Positions 22,089 through 31,904 are shown, counted from the stretch's first letter. The stretch is 35,266 nt of DNA from Bacillota bacterium (GCA_023418535.1 JAEZZN010000126.1:1-35266); one strand, 5' to 3'. Translations and numbers: made by a program. The notes: generated from the sequence alone by a model not told the origin.

Positions 22089-23921
22089 TTATTTATTCTT
22101 AAATCCAAGTAATCTTAAACCATTTAGAATTACCATTATTGTAGAACCTTCATGGAATACTACTCCCAATGGTAGATCTAAAATACCAAATAGGTTTAAT
22201 CCTATTAAAGCTATAATTACTGCTATTGAAAATATAATATTTTGATAAATAATTGTATTTAATTTTTTACTTAATTTGTAACTATGATATAGTTTATTCA
22301 AATCGTTTTTAACTATTACTATATCTGATGATTCCATTGCTATAGATGTACCTGAGCCCATTGAAATCCCGATATCTGCATTGGCAAGTGCTGGAGCATC
22401 ATTGATACCATCTCCAATCATAGCTATAGTTTTTCCTTCTTGCATTTTTTCTTCTATAAATTTCATTTTATCTTCTGGATTCAATTCTGATCTATAATGT
22501 CTTATATTTAGATACTGCGCAACTTTATTTGTAACCTTTTGATTATCTCCTGTAAGCATTTCTATAATAATATTATCTTTATGAAAATCATTGATTGCTT
22601 CTTTTGCTGTTTCTCTAACTTTATCTGATAAAGCTATATATCCTACAACTTCATTATCTTTTGATACAAATGAAATTGTATTTCCTTCATTCTCCATTTC
22701 TAAATATTTATTCGGATCTTTATATCCTTCAAACATTGTCTTTTTACCTACTTTGATATTGTCCATTTGGACACCTTTTCCGGCTATTTCTTCAATATTT
22801 GATTCTTTAACTTCAGATATATCTAAATCAGAGAATTTGTTTACAATTCCTTGAGCTATTGGATGATTTGAATTATGTTCAATAAATACAACAGTTTTTA
22901 AAATCTCTTCATCTAATTTGTAGTCAACAACCTCAAATTCACCATAAGTAAGTGTTCCAGTCTTATCTGTAGCAATAATATCCACATCGCTCAATACTTC
23001 CATTGCTCGACCATCCTTGAATAATATACCATTCTTAGCACCATTTGAAATAGATGATAATGTGGCTGGTGTAGCCGATGCAACTAATGCACATGGACTT
23101 GCAACTGTTAGAAGAACTATCCCTCTATAAAATGCATCTTCAAAACTAAAACCATTTAAATAATATAGGGCCAATATAAATAATGGAACCACTACAAGCA
23201 CCGCTATTACATAAGTTGATTCTATTTTGTCTATAATCTTAGCTTTTTTAGATGGTCTATTTTGAGCTTGTTCAACCATTCTTATAATATTGGAAAATAC
23301 TGTATCTTTATTTTCTTTACTGACTTCAATTACAAATGAATTTCCTTCATTGATAGTTCCAGCAAATACTTCATCTCCTTCTGATTTAGTAACTGGGACT
23401 GACTCTCCAGTAAGTGATGCTTCATTTATTAGTGATTCTCTATCTATAAAACCGTCAATTGGTAATTGATCTCCTTTTGACACTGAAACCTTATCTCCAA
23501 CTTTCAGTTCATCTGTGCTTACTATTTCATAATTTCCATCACTTGTAATTCTTTTTGCCTCATCCGGTAATTGTTGCATAAGCTCTTTAATTGCATTGCT
23601 TGATTTACCTGTTACATAGTCTTCTAATACCTCTGCACCAGCAAAAATAATTAAAAGCAATGCTCCTTCGGAAGCATAGTCAATTACTATTGCACCTAAA
23701 GCTGCCAGTATCATTAATAAATCGACATTTGGTGATTTATTTTTAATTGTATCTACGACAGCATTTTTTGTTGCATAATACCCTAAAAATAGGATTGCTA
23801 TATAAAATATATATGTACTTAAGTTTTTATTGCTTGGTGATATAGCGAATCCCAATATAGTTAGTAGTATTCCTATAGAAAGAAATCTACCTTGCCTTTC
23901 TGAAATTAAATATTTTAACAT
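22089..23921 (-). CDS. P1B-4 type heavy-metal ATPase (Co/Fe/Ni/Zn efflux)
   Basis: 610 residues. Actuator TGES (171-174), metal-site Ser-Pro-Cys (275-277) in LTVASPCALVASATPA, phosphorylated Asp319 in DKTGTLT, SNHP of P1B ATPases, MIGDGINDAPALANADIGIS, and HEGST (His590) in the last membrane helix region. SPC together with HEG(S/G)T defines the P1B-4 subgroup, known for exporting Co2+, Fe2+, Ni2+ or Zn2+ rather than Cu+. No N-terminal metal-binding domain, as usual for this subgroup. The leader carries a NiCo-class riboswitch and terminator, which agrees with Co/Ni/Fe as cargo. Start ATG has an AAGGGGGT ribosome site. Confidence 0.94.
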   Translation of the reverse strand: MLKYLISERQGRFLSIGILLTILGFAISPSNKNLSTYIFYIAILFLGYYATKNAVVDTIKNKSPNVDLLMILAALGAIVIDYASEGALLLIIFAGAEVLEDYVTGKSSNAIKELMQQLPDEAKRITSDGNYEIVSTDELKVGDKVSVSKGDQLPIDGFIDRESLINEASLTGESVPVTKSEGDEVFAGTINEGNSFVIEVSKENKDTVFSNIIRMVEQAQNRPSKKAKIIDKIESTYVIAVLVVVPLFILALYYLNGFSFEDAFYRGIVLLTVASPCALVASATPATLSSISNGAKNGILFKDGRAMEVLSDVDIIATDKTGTLTYGEFEVVDYKLDEEILKTVVFIEHNSNHPIAQGIVNKFSDLDISEVKESNIEEIAGKGVQMDNIKVGKKTMFEGYKDPNKYLEMENEGNTISFVSKDNEVVGYIALSDKVRETAKEAINDFHKDNIIIEMLTGDNQKVTNKVAQYLNIRHYRSELNPEDKMKFIEEKMQEGKTIAMIGDGINDAPALANADIGISMGSGTSIAMESSDIVIVKNDLNKLYHSYKLSKKLNTIIYQNIIFSIAVIIALIGLNLFGILDLPLGVVFHEGSTIMVILNGLRLLGFKNK

Positions 23922-23960
23922 CTTTATACCCCCTTGTTATTTTATGTAAAATATATTTCT

Positions 23961-24007
23961 AAAAAAAAAAATTCGCACTATAAGACAGTATGCTGTCTCA
24001 CAGTGCG
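23961..24007 (-). terminator. Riboswitch-controlled terminator in the metal ATPase leader
   Basis: On the minus strand CGCACT...GACAG pairs with CTGTC...AGTGCG and is followed by eleven T's. The left arm reuses the CGCAC and GACAG segments of the aptamer, so folding of the aptamer and of the terminator should exclude each other: metal bound, transcription continues. Confidence 0.85.
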
Positions 24008-24092
24008 TTTAATAAACTTTCTGCTGCTACGCTTTTTGTAGCCCGGCTAGTAAACTTATATGTTTACCGCTTGTTTTAAATGAATCCTATCG
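23985..24092 (-). ncRNA. NiCo (czcD) riboswitch aptamer
   Basis: The RNA of the minus strand has the class hallmarks in order: a GTAAAC/GTTTAC hairpin (24067-24050), AGCCGGGCT (24048-24040) opening a GCTAC/GTAGC hairpin, then a hairpin with ACGCAC (24008-24003) in its loop, then TGTGAGACAG (24002-23993). These match, segment by segment, the NiCo aptamer sequence I know from the solved structure. The family was defined as Ni2+/Co2+-sensing; later work proposed Fe2+ as a ligand. I could not complete the outer P1 pairing with certainty. Confidence 0.8.
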
Positions 24093-24108
24093 GATTGTTT
24101 GTAACTAC

Positions 24109-24136
24109 ATTATAGCATACACAAAAATAAATGCAA
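24109..24136 (-). promoter_or_regulatory. Promoter of the riboswitch-ATPase transcript
   Basis: The minus strand has TTGCAT (24136-24131), 16 bases, and TGC-TATAAT (-10 at 24114-24109). The start would be about 24102, just before the aptamer. ATGCAAAT is repeated at 24131 and 24148, in the shared region with the pfp promoter. Confidence 0.7.
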
Positions 24137-24177
24137 ATTTTATTTAAATGCAAATAATATTGTTTTTATTTTATTAA

Positions 24178-24186
24178 TGGTATAAT
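24178..24186 (+). promoter_or_regulatory. Extended -10 promoter of the phosphofructokinase gene
   Basis: TGGTATAAT overlaps the upstream ATG at 24185, which rules that ATG out as the start codon. Confidence 0.6.
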
Positions 24187-24220
24187 GTATAAGAAATTAT
24201 ATTTGAGAATGGAGAAAATT

Positions 24221-25441
24221 ATGAATTGTTTAATTGGACAGTCTGGTGGCCCATCTAGTGTAATAAATGCATCTCTGGCAGGTGTTATACAGGCAAGTAT
24301 AGATAATGATTTCGATACAATTTATGTACTTAGACATGGAATCGAAGGATTATTATCCCATAATATTGCTGAAATAGATAAAGAGAAATATAAATCAATT
24401 TTAGCAAATGACAGACTTAAAAGTCGCCCTTCTTCAATATTAGGATCTTGTAGATATAAATTACCAAATGATTTAGATTCTCCAATTTATGAAGACATAT
24501 TTAATAAATTAAAAGAATTAAATATTTCATCTTTTATATATATTGGTGGTAATGATTCTATGGATACTGTAAAAAAATTAAATCAATATATTCAATACAA
24601 AAATATCGATTTTGTAAATATAAATGGTTGTCCTAAAACAATCGATAATGATTTGATGCTTATGGACCATTCCCCAGGATTTGGTTCAGCAGCAAAATAT
24701 ATTGCAAATACAATACTTGATATACGTACTGATGTAGATATTTACGATGTAAACACCGTAACTTTTGTTGAAATTATGGGAAGAAATGCCGGATGGTTAG
24801 CTGCTTCTTCGCTTATAACAAATCTAAATCAAGATAGAGATGTAGTAAATTTACTCTATCTTTCTGAAAAATCTGTAAGAAAAGAACAGATAATAGAAGA
24901 TATTAAACTAGCTTTTAAAAAGGAAAAAAATCTTATAGTTGTTGTTTCTGAAGGATTTATGGACATCGAAAACTTTTTCAAAGAGGAAGTGTTTAGATCA
25001 TATGATTTAGGATTCAATCATCCTATAATCTCTGGTATATCTAGAAAATTAGCTGACTTTGTATATAGAGAACTTGATATTAAAACGAAAGCAGTAGAAT
25101 TGTCTATAACTCAAAGAACAAATTATATGATTAGTAAAACAGATAGTGACGAAGCATTTGAATTAGGTTACAAATCTCTTGAACTATCTATAGACAATAC
25201 CAATCTAGTTCCTATACTGATAAGAAAAAATGACAGTCCCTATACAGTAGAATATTCGCATGCTTATAGCTTTGATATAGCAAATAAGGAAAAATTAATT
25301 CCTGAAGAATGGCTGTCAAATGAAAATACATTTAAAGAAAATATATATAAATATATCGCTCCATTAATACAAGGAGAAATAAATCCTGTTATAAAAAATG
25401 GACTACATAGTTATATTAAATTAAACGAATTTATAAAATAG
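24221..25441 (+). CDS. pfp: Phosphofructokinase, pyrophosphate-dependent type
   Basis: 406 residues from the ATG at 24221, chosen because GGAG lies six bases before it and because the upstream in-frame ATG at 24185 overlaps the promoter. It phosphorylates fructose 6-phosphate. GQSGGPSSVINASLAGV (6-22) is the donor loop, YIGGNDSMDT the second glycine motif, CPKTIDNDLM the catalytic loop, and EIMGRNAGWLAASS the substrate motif. Lys in PKTIDND (in place of the Gly of ATP enzymes) indicates use of PPi, so the step may be reversible and energy-saving. Monocistronic, divergent from the metal ATPase. Confidence 0.9.
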   Translation: MNCLIGQSGGPSSVINASLAGVIQASIDNDFDTIYVLRHGIEGLLSHNIAEIDKEKYKSILANDRLKSRPSSILGSCRYKLPNDLDSPIYEDIFNKLKELNISSFIYIGGNDSMDTVKKLNQYIQYKNIDFVNINGCPKTIDNDLMLMDHSPGFGSAAKYIANTILDIRTDVDIYDVNTVTFVEIMGRNAGWLAASSLITNLNQDRDVVNLLYLSEKSVRKEQIIEDIKLAFKKEKNLIVVVSEGFMDIENFFKEEVFRSYDLGFNHPIISGISRKLADFVYRELDIKTKAVELSITQRTNYMISKTDSDEAFELGYKSLELSIDNTNLVPILIRKNDSPYTVEYSHAYSFDIANKEKLIPEEWLSNENTFKENIYKYIAPLIQGEINPVIKNGLHSYIKLNEFIK

Positions 25442-25442
25442 T

Positions 25443-25533
25443 AAAAATGGTAATCAGATTTTTAGAACTGACCCCAAAAAGTTGTTTTTAGGTCCAACTT
25501 TTTGGGGTCAACTTATCCTGATTACCATCTTTT
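25443..25533. terminator. Bidirectional terminator with an inserted palindromic element (copy 2)
   Basis: Outer stem ATGGTAATCAG (25447-25457) pairs perfectly with CTGATTACCAT (25518-25528), flanked by A-run and T-run. The loop holds a perfect 15-bp inverted repeat. It serves pfp (+) and the MATE gene (-). Same plan as 4191-4297. Confidence 0.85.
25469..25510. repeat. Palindromic repeat with IS3-like ends, copy 2 (intact)
   Basis: TGACCCCAAAAAGTT (25469-25483) and AACTTTTTGGGGTCA (25496-25510) are exact inverted repeats separated by 12 bases. The most intact of the three copies. Confidence 0.8.
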
Positions 25534-25545
25534 TAATTCCATATA

Positions 25546-26928
25546 TTAATATGCATATTCATTTCCAGTTATATTGTTTAACCATTCTTTTTTTCTATAT
25601 AAATTTATCATAAAGAAAAATTTAATAAACTCTTCCAAGCTTACAATTGTGAACACCCATTCAATAGGTAAATTCAATACCAAAACTCCTATAAATGACA
25701 TTGGAATTGCAAATAACCACATCGTGCTTAATTCAAATATCAATGGTTTTTTCGTCAATCCCCCAGATCTAAAGAATCCAACAATCAATATCCCATTCAT
25801 AAATCTAAATGGTATAAATAATCCTCTAATAATTAATAATTTTATAGAAATATCATAAACATTTTTTTCTATCCCTGCATATACTTTCATCAATAAACTT
25901 GGTAAACCAGATAAAGTTGCTAAAGATAAAAGTCCAATAATAACAGTTAATTGTATAAAATATCTAGCATAACTTTCTACTCTATCTCTCTTAGATCTAC
26001 CCAAATTATGCCCTATAATAACTGCAGCTGATGAATCAAGTGAGTTAACAATAATAAAGAAAACATTTTGAATGGTTCCTGTAAGTTGTATAGCGGCTGT
26101 GGCATCTTTTCCAATTCGTGAATATGCTATAGAAAACATTAATTGTCCCAATGACCAAAACATTTCAGCCATGATTATAGGTGTTGCAATAGGAAAGAAT
26201 TTCTTTATTCTTTCGGTATCTATCTTTAATAAATCTATTGGTTTTACATTAAATAATTTATAATTATGTCTATTAATAAAAATTATCAATAATATCACTT
26301 CAAAATATCTTGAAATTATTGTCCCTAAAGCTGCCCCCGCTACTCCAAGAGCTGGAGCTCCAAATTTCCCAAATATAAAAATATAATTAAAAAATACATT
26401 TAGAAAAAACGAAAGAACTGAAGCTAATAAAGGCTCTTTAACTCTATTTACTGACCTTAAAACTGCATTTAAAGACATTGAAATAGCATTTGGTATAAAA
26501 GTTAATGCTACCAATGTAAGATATGAAACTCCATAAATTTTAACTTCATCATCAGGTATCAATATATGCATAATTTGATTAGGAAATATTAAAGAAACTG
26601 CTGTGAAAATAACAGATACGATTAAAGAAAGTTGAATTATTAAACTTAAATATCTTCTTACATTTTCTTCATCTTTATTTCCATAATATTGTGAAAAGAA
26701 CACTCCCCCTGCACTAGATATACCAAAGATGATAACCACAAAAAAGAACACATATTGATTTACAAGTCCAACTGCGGCAATCTCTGCACCACCTAATGAA
26801 GAAATCATGACAGTATCTGCCATATTAATAGATGTTGAAATCAAAAATTGTAATGATAATGGTAATGCAACTGCAATAAGTCCTCTTAAAAATTTTTTAT
26901 CAGAAAAGAAAAACTTTCTATCTTTCAT
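25546..26928 (-). CDS. MATE family efflux transporter
   Basis: 460 residues with about 12 hydrophobic segments in two similar halves, the normal MATE size. ALPLSLQFLISTSINMADTVMIS, the early segment with Asp, and SLGGAEIAAVGLVNQ are typical of the DinF/NorM-like branch; the second half repeats the pattern (TPIIMAEMFWSLGQLMFSIA). Exports organic cations or drugs by Na+ or H+ antiport; substrate unknown. The ribosome site is weak (AAAGG about 11 bases upstream). Faces pfp across the shared terminator. Confidence 0.9.
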   Translation of the reverse strand: MKDRKFFFSDKKFLRGLIAVALPLSLQFLISTSINMADTVMISSLGGAEIAAVGLVNQYVFFFVVIIFGISSAGGVFFSQYYGNKDEENVRRYLSLIIQLSLIVSVIFTAVSLIFPNQIMHILIPDDEVKIYGVSYLTLVALTFIPNAISMSLNAVLRSVNRVKEPLLASVLSFFLNVFFNYIFIFGKFGAPALGVAGAALGTIISRYFEVILLIIFINRHNYKLFNVKPIDLLKIDTERIKKFFPIATPIIMAEMFWSLGQLMFSIAYSRIGKDATAAIQLTGTIQNVFFIIVNSLDSSAAVIIGHNLGRSKRDRVESYARYFIQLTVIIGLLSLATLSGLPSLLMKVYAGIEKNVYDISIKLLIIRGLFIPFRFMNGILIVGFFRSGGLTKKPLIFELSTMWLFAIPMSFIGVLVLNLPIEWVFTIVSLEEFIKFFFMINLYRKKEWLNNITGNEYAY

Positions 26929-27108
26929 AAAATAATCTACCTTTTAATATTAAATTAAATACAAATGATATTATATATTAAAATTAGATAATTATATAGT
27001 ATTGTTATATATTTATCTTAAAATTAAAACACCATTTTAGATAAAATTCCCACAACAAAAATAAAATCAAAATAGACTATATCGTAAATTATTTAAGAAA
27101 CGATATAC

Positions 27109-27142
27109 AAAAACAGAGACAAGATTTTATTGCCTCTGTTTT
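27109..27142 (-). terminator. Terminator of the surface-protein gene
   Basis: AAAACAGAG-CAA pairs with TTG-CTCTGTTTT with one mismatch; the minus strand continues TTTTTG. It lies about 25 bases after the stop. A further small stem, TATCGT/ACGATA (27079-27108), lies to the left; the rest of 26929-27165 shows nothing else. Confidence 0.82.
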
Positions 27143-27165
27143 ATCTTTTCCATATTAAATAGGAT

Positions 27166-30100
27166 TTATTTTTTATTTATATTTTTCATTCTATAAATAT
27201 ATGCAAGGCCAATTGCAGATAAAATTATCATGTAAACATAAACATTTGAAAAATCATCACCCGTTGTTGGATTATTTGGTTTTACTGGATAAGTAGGTTT
27301 TTCTGGATAAGTAGGTTTTTCTGGTATTTCTTTCATTTGATTAGTTATTTTAAATCCATCTCTCATTGATCCCGTAATAGTTACATTATACCAGTTTTCA
27401 GAAATTTTAATTTGATTATCTTCTGCTCCAACTTCCATAACAGTATAATTGATTGGATTGCCTCCCAATTCAGTTGAATATGGTAAATTATTGAAAGTAG
27501 CTTTCCAATTATTATCCGCATTTAAACTTTCTTTCATACCGGTAGCTTGTCCGTCTTTGTATAGTTCTACTTCTATAGAATCTATAGGAGCATCTATAAC
27601 TTTTCCGTCGCTATCTAGCCACTCTTTTTCAACTTTCACATTTATATTTGGAGGTGTCAATGGTATCCACGGAATTTGTTTGATATTCGTGATTGTAAAG
27701 CCTTCATTCATCGAACCTTCTATTTTCACTCTATATCTATTTCCATTGAGCAAGATAAAGTTACCTTCTGCTCCCACTTCCACAACAGTATAATTTATCT
27801 TAGTCTCATCGTCTTCATTGAATTCTTCTAGTCCATTAAATGAAGATGTCCAGTTATTGGATTCATTTAAGATAAGCTCTTTATCGGTTTCTATTCCATT
27901 AGCAAATAGCTTTACTTTTATACTTTCAGGTCTGTCATTATCCTTATTATCATCTTCCCAAACCTTTGTCACCGGAATATCAATTCTTTTTACATCATTT
28001 TCAACTGTTATAATCTGTTCTTCCTCACCGCCTAAAACTGTAAATAAAACCTTTTCACTATCTACAGAGTATGGGAAAGGTGCCGATTTTTCTAGTAGAT
28101 AATAGGTTCTACCTACAAATAAATCGCGAAGAAGTAGTTCTCCATTACGATTAGTCGTTAAATCTGATTCTAAAAGCTCGTCATTTTCACTATATAAATC
28201 AAATACAGTATTTGGTAATGACACATTTTGGTCATTAAGATCTACTTTCTTAATAAGAATATCTTTCTTAGGATAATGTACTGCCACTTCAACTTTCAAA
28301 GCTTCAGTGAAAGTATTTCCGTCATTAAGTGAATAAGCAAAAGAATTGAATGCTTTCTCTCCATCTTCAATCGTTGAATTGTCTTCAATTTGATTGTGAG
28401 TGACAATTGAGCATATTTCATCTACTTCAATTTTTTGACCCGGCTTTAATACTGCCTTAATCATAGTTACTTTACTAAAGTCATCAACACTACTTTGCCA
28501 ATTTGCTTGAACATTTTCTTCAAGCGTATCCTTAACGGTATCCGTACTATAATAGAAATCAAATTTTTCATTAGGTTCGACGGACTGCAAAGGCGTTTTA
28601 AATCTTGATTGTCTTGAAGGATATTCTCCTACTTGATTTTCGACAATCGACTTGTCTCCTTTGTAAGGTAGAACGTCTATAATTTCAAGACTATGAACAG
28701 CTTTAGGTGAGTTATTTTTGAAATACCAACGATAATCAATTTCATCACCTATTTTAGCTCGTGTACCTAATGCAGATGCATATTTAGAATCAGCTTCTGT
28801 ACGTAATTTTACCTGCTTGTAGGCGGAAAGTACGAGTGGTGGATATACAGTAAATGAAGTAGATCTTAGGCTCGTATATTTACTTGGTATCTCTGAACGA
28901 TTATCTACGGAAGTGGTAATACCATCCCATAATCCATAAGGAGTATCAGTTTGCAAGATACCATATTGTATCTGATCAATTACTTCTACCTTATTATTAT
29001 CAATTGCAAAAGCTGCATAAATCTTATATGAACCTATATCAAGACGATCTGTCACCTTGAATTCTAGTCTATAATCATTTTGCTTATAGCTTACTGCCAC
29101 ATTACCAACTGTCGGAATTTCCGTTTTCGCCGGCTTTGCTATAACGAGATTATATCCTTCTTTATAGCCCCTTATCATACGCATCTGACTAAAATATTCA
29201 GGATTTTCTATAGGTTCAAGACCGTCCGGAACTAAATAATACAAATTGGCATTCTCAGGTTCTACAGACGGAAAACTATTCCCGTTTTTCGTATGCATAT
29301 AAGATAAATAGGTCTTAACCGTATCGCCCACATAAAAGAAACTTCCATTACTTATCGTTATAAAATTTTTACCACGTATTTCATTGTAATCGAGTCTTTT
29401 ATAGGTATAAGTATTTGCCGTTATGCTTTTTTCAAATGTTTTTGGTTCACTATCTGTAGCATATTGTAGGTACGTTAATTTATAATCAGTTCTGGATATA
29501 TCGTAATATGAACTCAATCCACTGACATTTTGGTTAGGACCAATATTAGGAAATTCAGATTTCTCAAGTTTTTTCTTTAAATCGGGAATAATTTCTTCTC
29601 TAAAGTCTGAAATCACATCAGTGCCCAAAACTCTCTTATACTTTTCAATTTGCGCCTTATTTTCGTAAAGAACCCCGCCATTAGGATATACAAATTCAAT
29701 GGTCTTATACTCCGAACCTTTAAACTTGAAATATTCTCCTTCATCATTATAAGCAATAGGTACAGATTCTGTCAGTAAAACTTTACTTCCATCATATTTT
29801 ATTCCATACGCCTTTGTCCCCTTTACTTTCGAAGTAAAGTCAGCTATTTCATCTTCTGTCAAATTCTTTGTTTGCAAGTTTAGTCGAATTTCGCTAGGGT
29901 AGGTATATGGGGTGACATCCGACTTAGTAGTAGTTATAACTAGCTTAGGATCATCCTGATTATTAAAATTGGTGAAAGAATAACTATTGATGGCATCATG
30001 GAAAAATTTCATCCTAAAATTTGACAGTAGGCTATCATCATAAGGAAGATAAACGTATCCCGATTCATCTAAAGTTTTATATTCTTTATTAATTAATTTT

Positions 30101-31320
30101 TGAGTACGTCTAGTATTTATATATCCATAAGCCCCAGCAGGTGGCTGCGGTTTCTTCTTAAGTGCATAAAATCATCTTTTAGTTATCCAATTTACAGGCT
30201 TAATATCATCTTTAACGACGCCATTTTCTACCACACTCAACGTATAATCAATTTTAATTTCTTTAGCCTTTGAAGAACTATCATAGCCTTTTAGATCTAG
30301 CCCACCTAAATCGAGAGTTACTCTCAACTCTGAATATCTTAAATTGTCACGTTTAATATCTTTGTAATAGGTCTGCGTCTTGCTATCATAGGTCCATTTA
30401 TTATCGGAATCTACCAAAGTCAGTCCTTCAGGTATCTTAATACTAATTCGACGATCTCTAGGATCGTTATAATCATATGTTGGAGTGCTTATAGTATAAG
30501 TATCGAAAATATATTCCGTTTTCGCATTTACAATAAAATTCTCATCTACTTTTTCTATAATATTAAGAGTACTATAAACATAATTCCTAGGAGTTTCAAT
30601 TTGCGCCTTACCTTGAACTTTTAAGAAACTTTCACTTAGTATTTCGTCATTTACATTGTAAAACTCTTGTTTAATCGCAATTTCAGAGTCATTTATAGTT
30701 TGACGTGGAATGAATCTCACATTGAAAGGTGTTGCTGCATTGTATCCACCCGCCAATTTTGTGTAACTGATTTTTATAACATAATCTGTCTCGGTTTCGT
30801 CAATGCTAAGACTCTTAAATGTGTCAAATATAGTATTAACATCCGTTTCCTTAGGTTTTGAAAAATACTCTTTAGATAAATAAATCAAAGTATAGGAGCC
30901 TTCGTCCAAAATAGTTGTATTTCCTGATAGAGATACATAATTATATAGATTAATGTTTTCACCACCATAAAAAGCGGTTTTACTTGGATTGGCAAAACGA
31001 ATTTCACTTGAAAAATTTTGAGTATCTTCATAAGCCCTAACTTGAATATCCTCTTTATTTCCATAATTTTCATGAGATAGATCTAGCTTTAAGTCTTTTG
31101 GTTGTAAATCTTCCTTCGATAAAGCTGATTCCTCTTCGTTTTTTTCAAAAATTTCTTTATTCTCATTTAATTCTTCTATCTCTTTATCTAGTTCTTGTGT
31201 TTATTCACTTGTTGAACTATCAAAGTTTGATGCATAGACCGAATCAGAAATACTCGGTAAAATGCCGGATAGTAAAAGAATCAAAGCCAAAAATAGACTT
31301 AATAATTTGCTTTTTTTCAA
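27166..31320 (-). pseudogene. Large sortase-anchored Cna_B surface protein, interrupted by two in-frame stops
   Basis: One continuous frame of 1384 codons from TTG at 31320 (ribosome site GGGAGG) to 27166, broken only by TAA at 31203-31201 and TGA at 30174-30172; no frameshift. Residues 1-31 are a signal peptide (MKKSKLLSLFLALILLLSG). A large N-terminal adhesin-like region follows (to about 1010). Then come a SpaA-like domain (VDLNDQNVSLPNTVFDLYS, LEKSAP) and two similar Cna_B units (about 1112-1212 and 1227-1328; VTKVWEDD and VEKEWLDS openings, YTVVEVGAE and YTVMEVGAE repeats, ITN ends) with residues for isopeptide bonds. A PTYPEK-rich linker, sorting signal NPTTG (1350-1354), membrane segment and basic tail end the protein. 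Likely a wall-anchored adhesin inactivated by point mutations (CAA to TAA; CGA or TGG to TGA), or two base errors. No sortase nearby. Confidence 0.85.
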
Positions 31321-31351
31321 TTTAATCCTCCCTTTTTTAAATTCAAAAAGC

Positions 31352-31386
31352 GTTATATAACTATTCTTTGATTTTGTACAATAGTT
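31352..31386 (-). promoter_or_regulatory. Possible promoter and operator of the surface-protein gene
   Basis: Minus strand TTGTAC (31381-31376), 18 bases, TATAAC (31357-31352). The spacer and -35 are overlapped by an inverted repeat AACTATT/AATAGTT (31359-31365, 31380-31386), as an operator would be. Weak hexamers. Confidence 0.3.
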
Positions 31387-31425
31387 TCTTGTTGCTCATA
31401 AGCAGAGATATTTTTAATTATAGGA

Positions 31426-31489
31426 ATTAAAGACTACATTCTTCTATTTTTATACATGTATATAAAAATATTGAAATATAGTCTTTAAT
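31426..31489 (-). terminator. Nested palindrome after rpsI, possible terminator
   Basis: Outer stem ATTAAAGACTA/TAGTCTTTAAT (31426-31436, 31479-31489) encloses TATTTTTATA/TATAAAAATA (31445-31454, 31461-31470). It lies 16 bases after the rpsI stop. There is no good T-run after the outer stem, so termination efficiency is uncertain. Confidence 0.5.
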
Positions 31490-31505
31490 CTTCTGTAATA
31501 TAATA

Positions 31506-31895
31506 TTATCTCTTTGAGAATTGTGAAGCTTTTCTCGCTTTTTTGAGTCCCGGTTTCTTTCTTTCTTTTTTTCTTGAGTCTCTTGTCAAGAAACCTGCTC
31601 TTTTTAATACCGGTTTTAATTCTTCATCTGATTCTAGTAATGCTCTAGCTACACCATGTCTGATTGCTCCAGCTTGACCGGTAAATCCACCACCTTTAAC
31701 ATTAACTTTTACGTCATATTGACCTAGTTTTTCTGTTAATTGTAAAGGAGATTTTGCTAATTCTTTTAATGCTTCATAACCAAAGTATTCTTCGATATCT
31801 TTACCATTAATTGTAAATGTACCTTGTCCTGGTAATAGTCTAACTCTAGCTACTGCAGATTTTCTTCTTCCTGTACCGTAAAATTGATTACTCAT
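31506..31895 (-). CDS. rpsI: 30S ribosomal protein S9
   Basis: 129 residues. [16 protein letters not shown] at the N-terminus, [23 protein letters not shown] in the middle, and the basic tail [25 protein letters not shown], whose final Arg reaches the ribosomal P-site tRNA. 9 bases after rplM, ribosome site AAGGGGG. Usual partner of L13. Confidence 0.98.
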   Translation of the reverse strand: MSNQFYGTGRRKSAVARVRLLPGQGTFTINGKDIEEYFGYEALKELAKSPLQLTEKLGQYDVKVNVKGGGFTGQAGAIRHGVARALLESDEELKPVLKRAGFLTRDSRKKERKKPGLKKARKASQFSKR

Positions 31896-31904
31896 TTATC
31901 CCCC

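Noticed and set aside
23974..24007. Simple terminator of an upstream gene
   Set aside because: It lies downstream of the ATPase promoter and shares sequence with the NiCo aptamer, so it is a regulated attenuator rather than an end-of-gene terminator.
24185..24220. Upstream in-frame ATG adding 12 residues to phosphofructokinase
   Set aside because: This ATG overlaps the TATAAT promoter element; the ATG at 24221 has a GGAG ribosome site and the extra residues are absent from the family.
30172..30174. TGA read as Trp (alternative genetic code)
   Set aside because: mvaD, ecfT and ecfA1 all terminate at TGA in ATGA overlaps, and a second stop (TAA) is present in the same broken gene.
30172..30909. 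Separate 245-codon gene upstream of the 948-codon surface-protein frame
   Set aside because: It is in the same frame as the downstream and upstream parts and only separated by stop codons; its apparent start is an internal TTG without a ribosome site. Treated as one broken gene.
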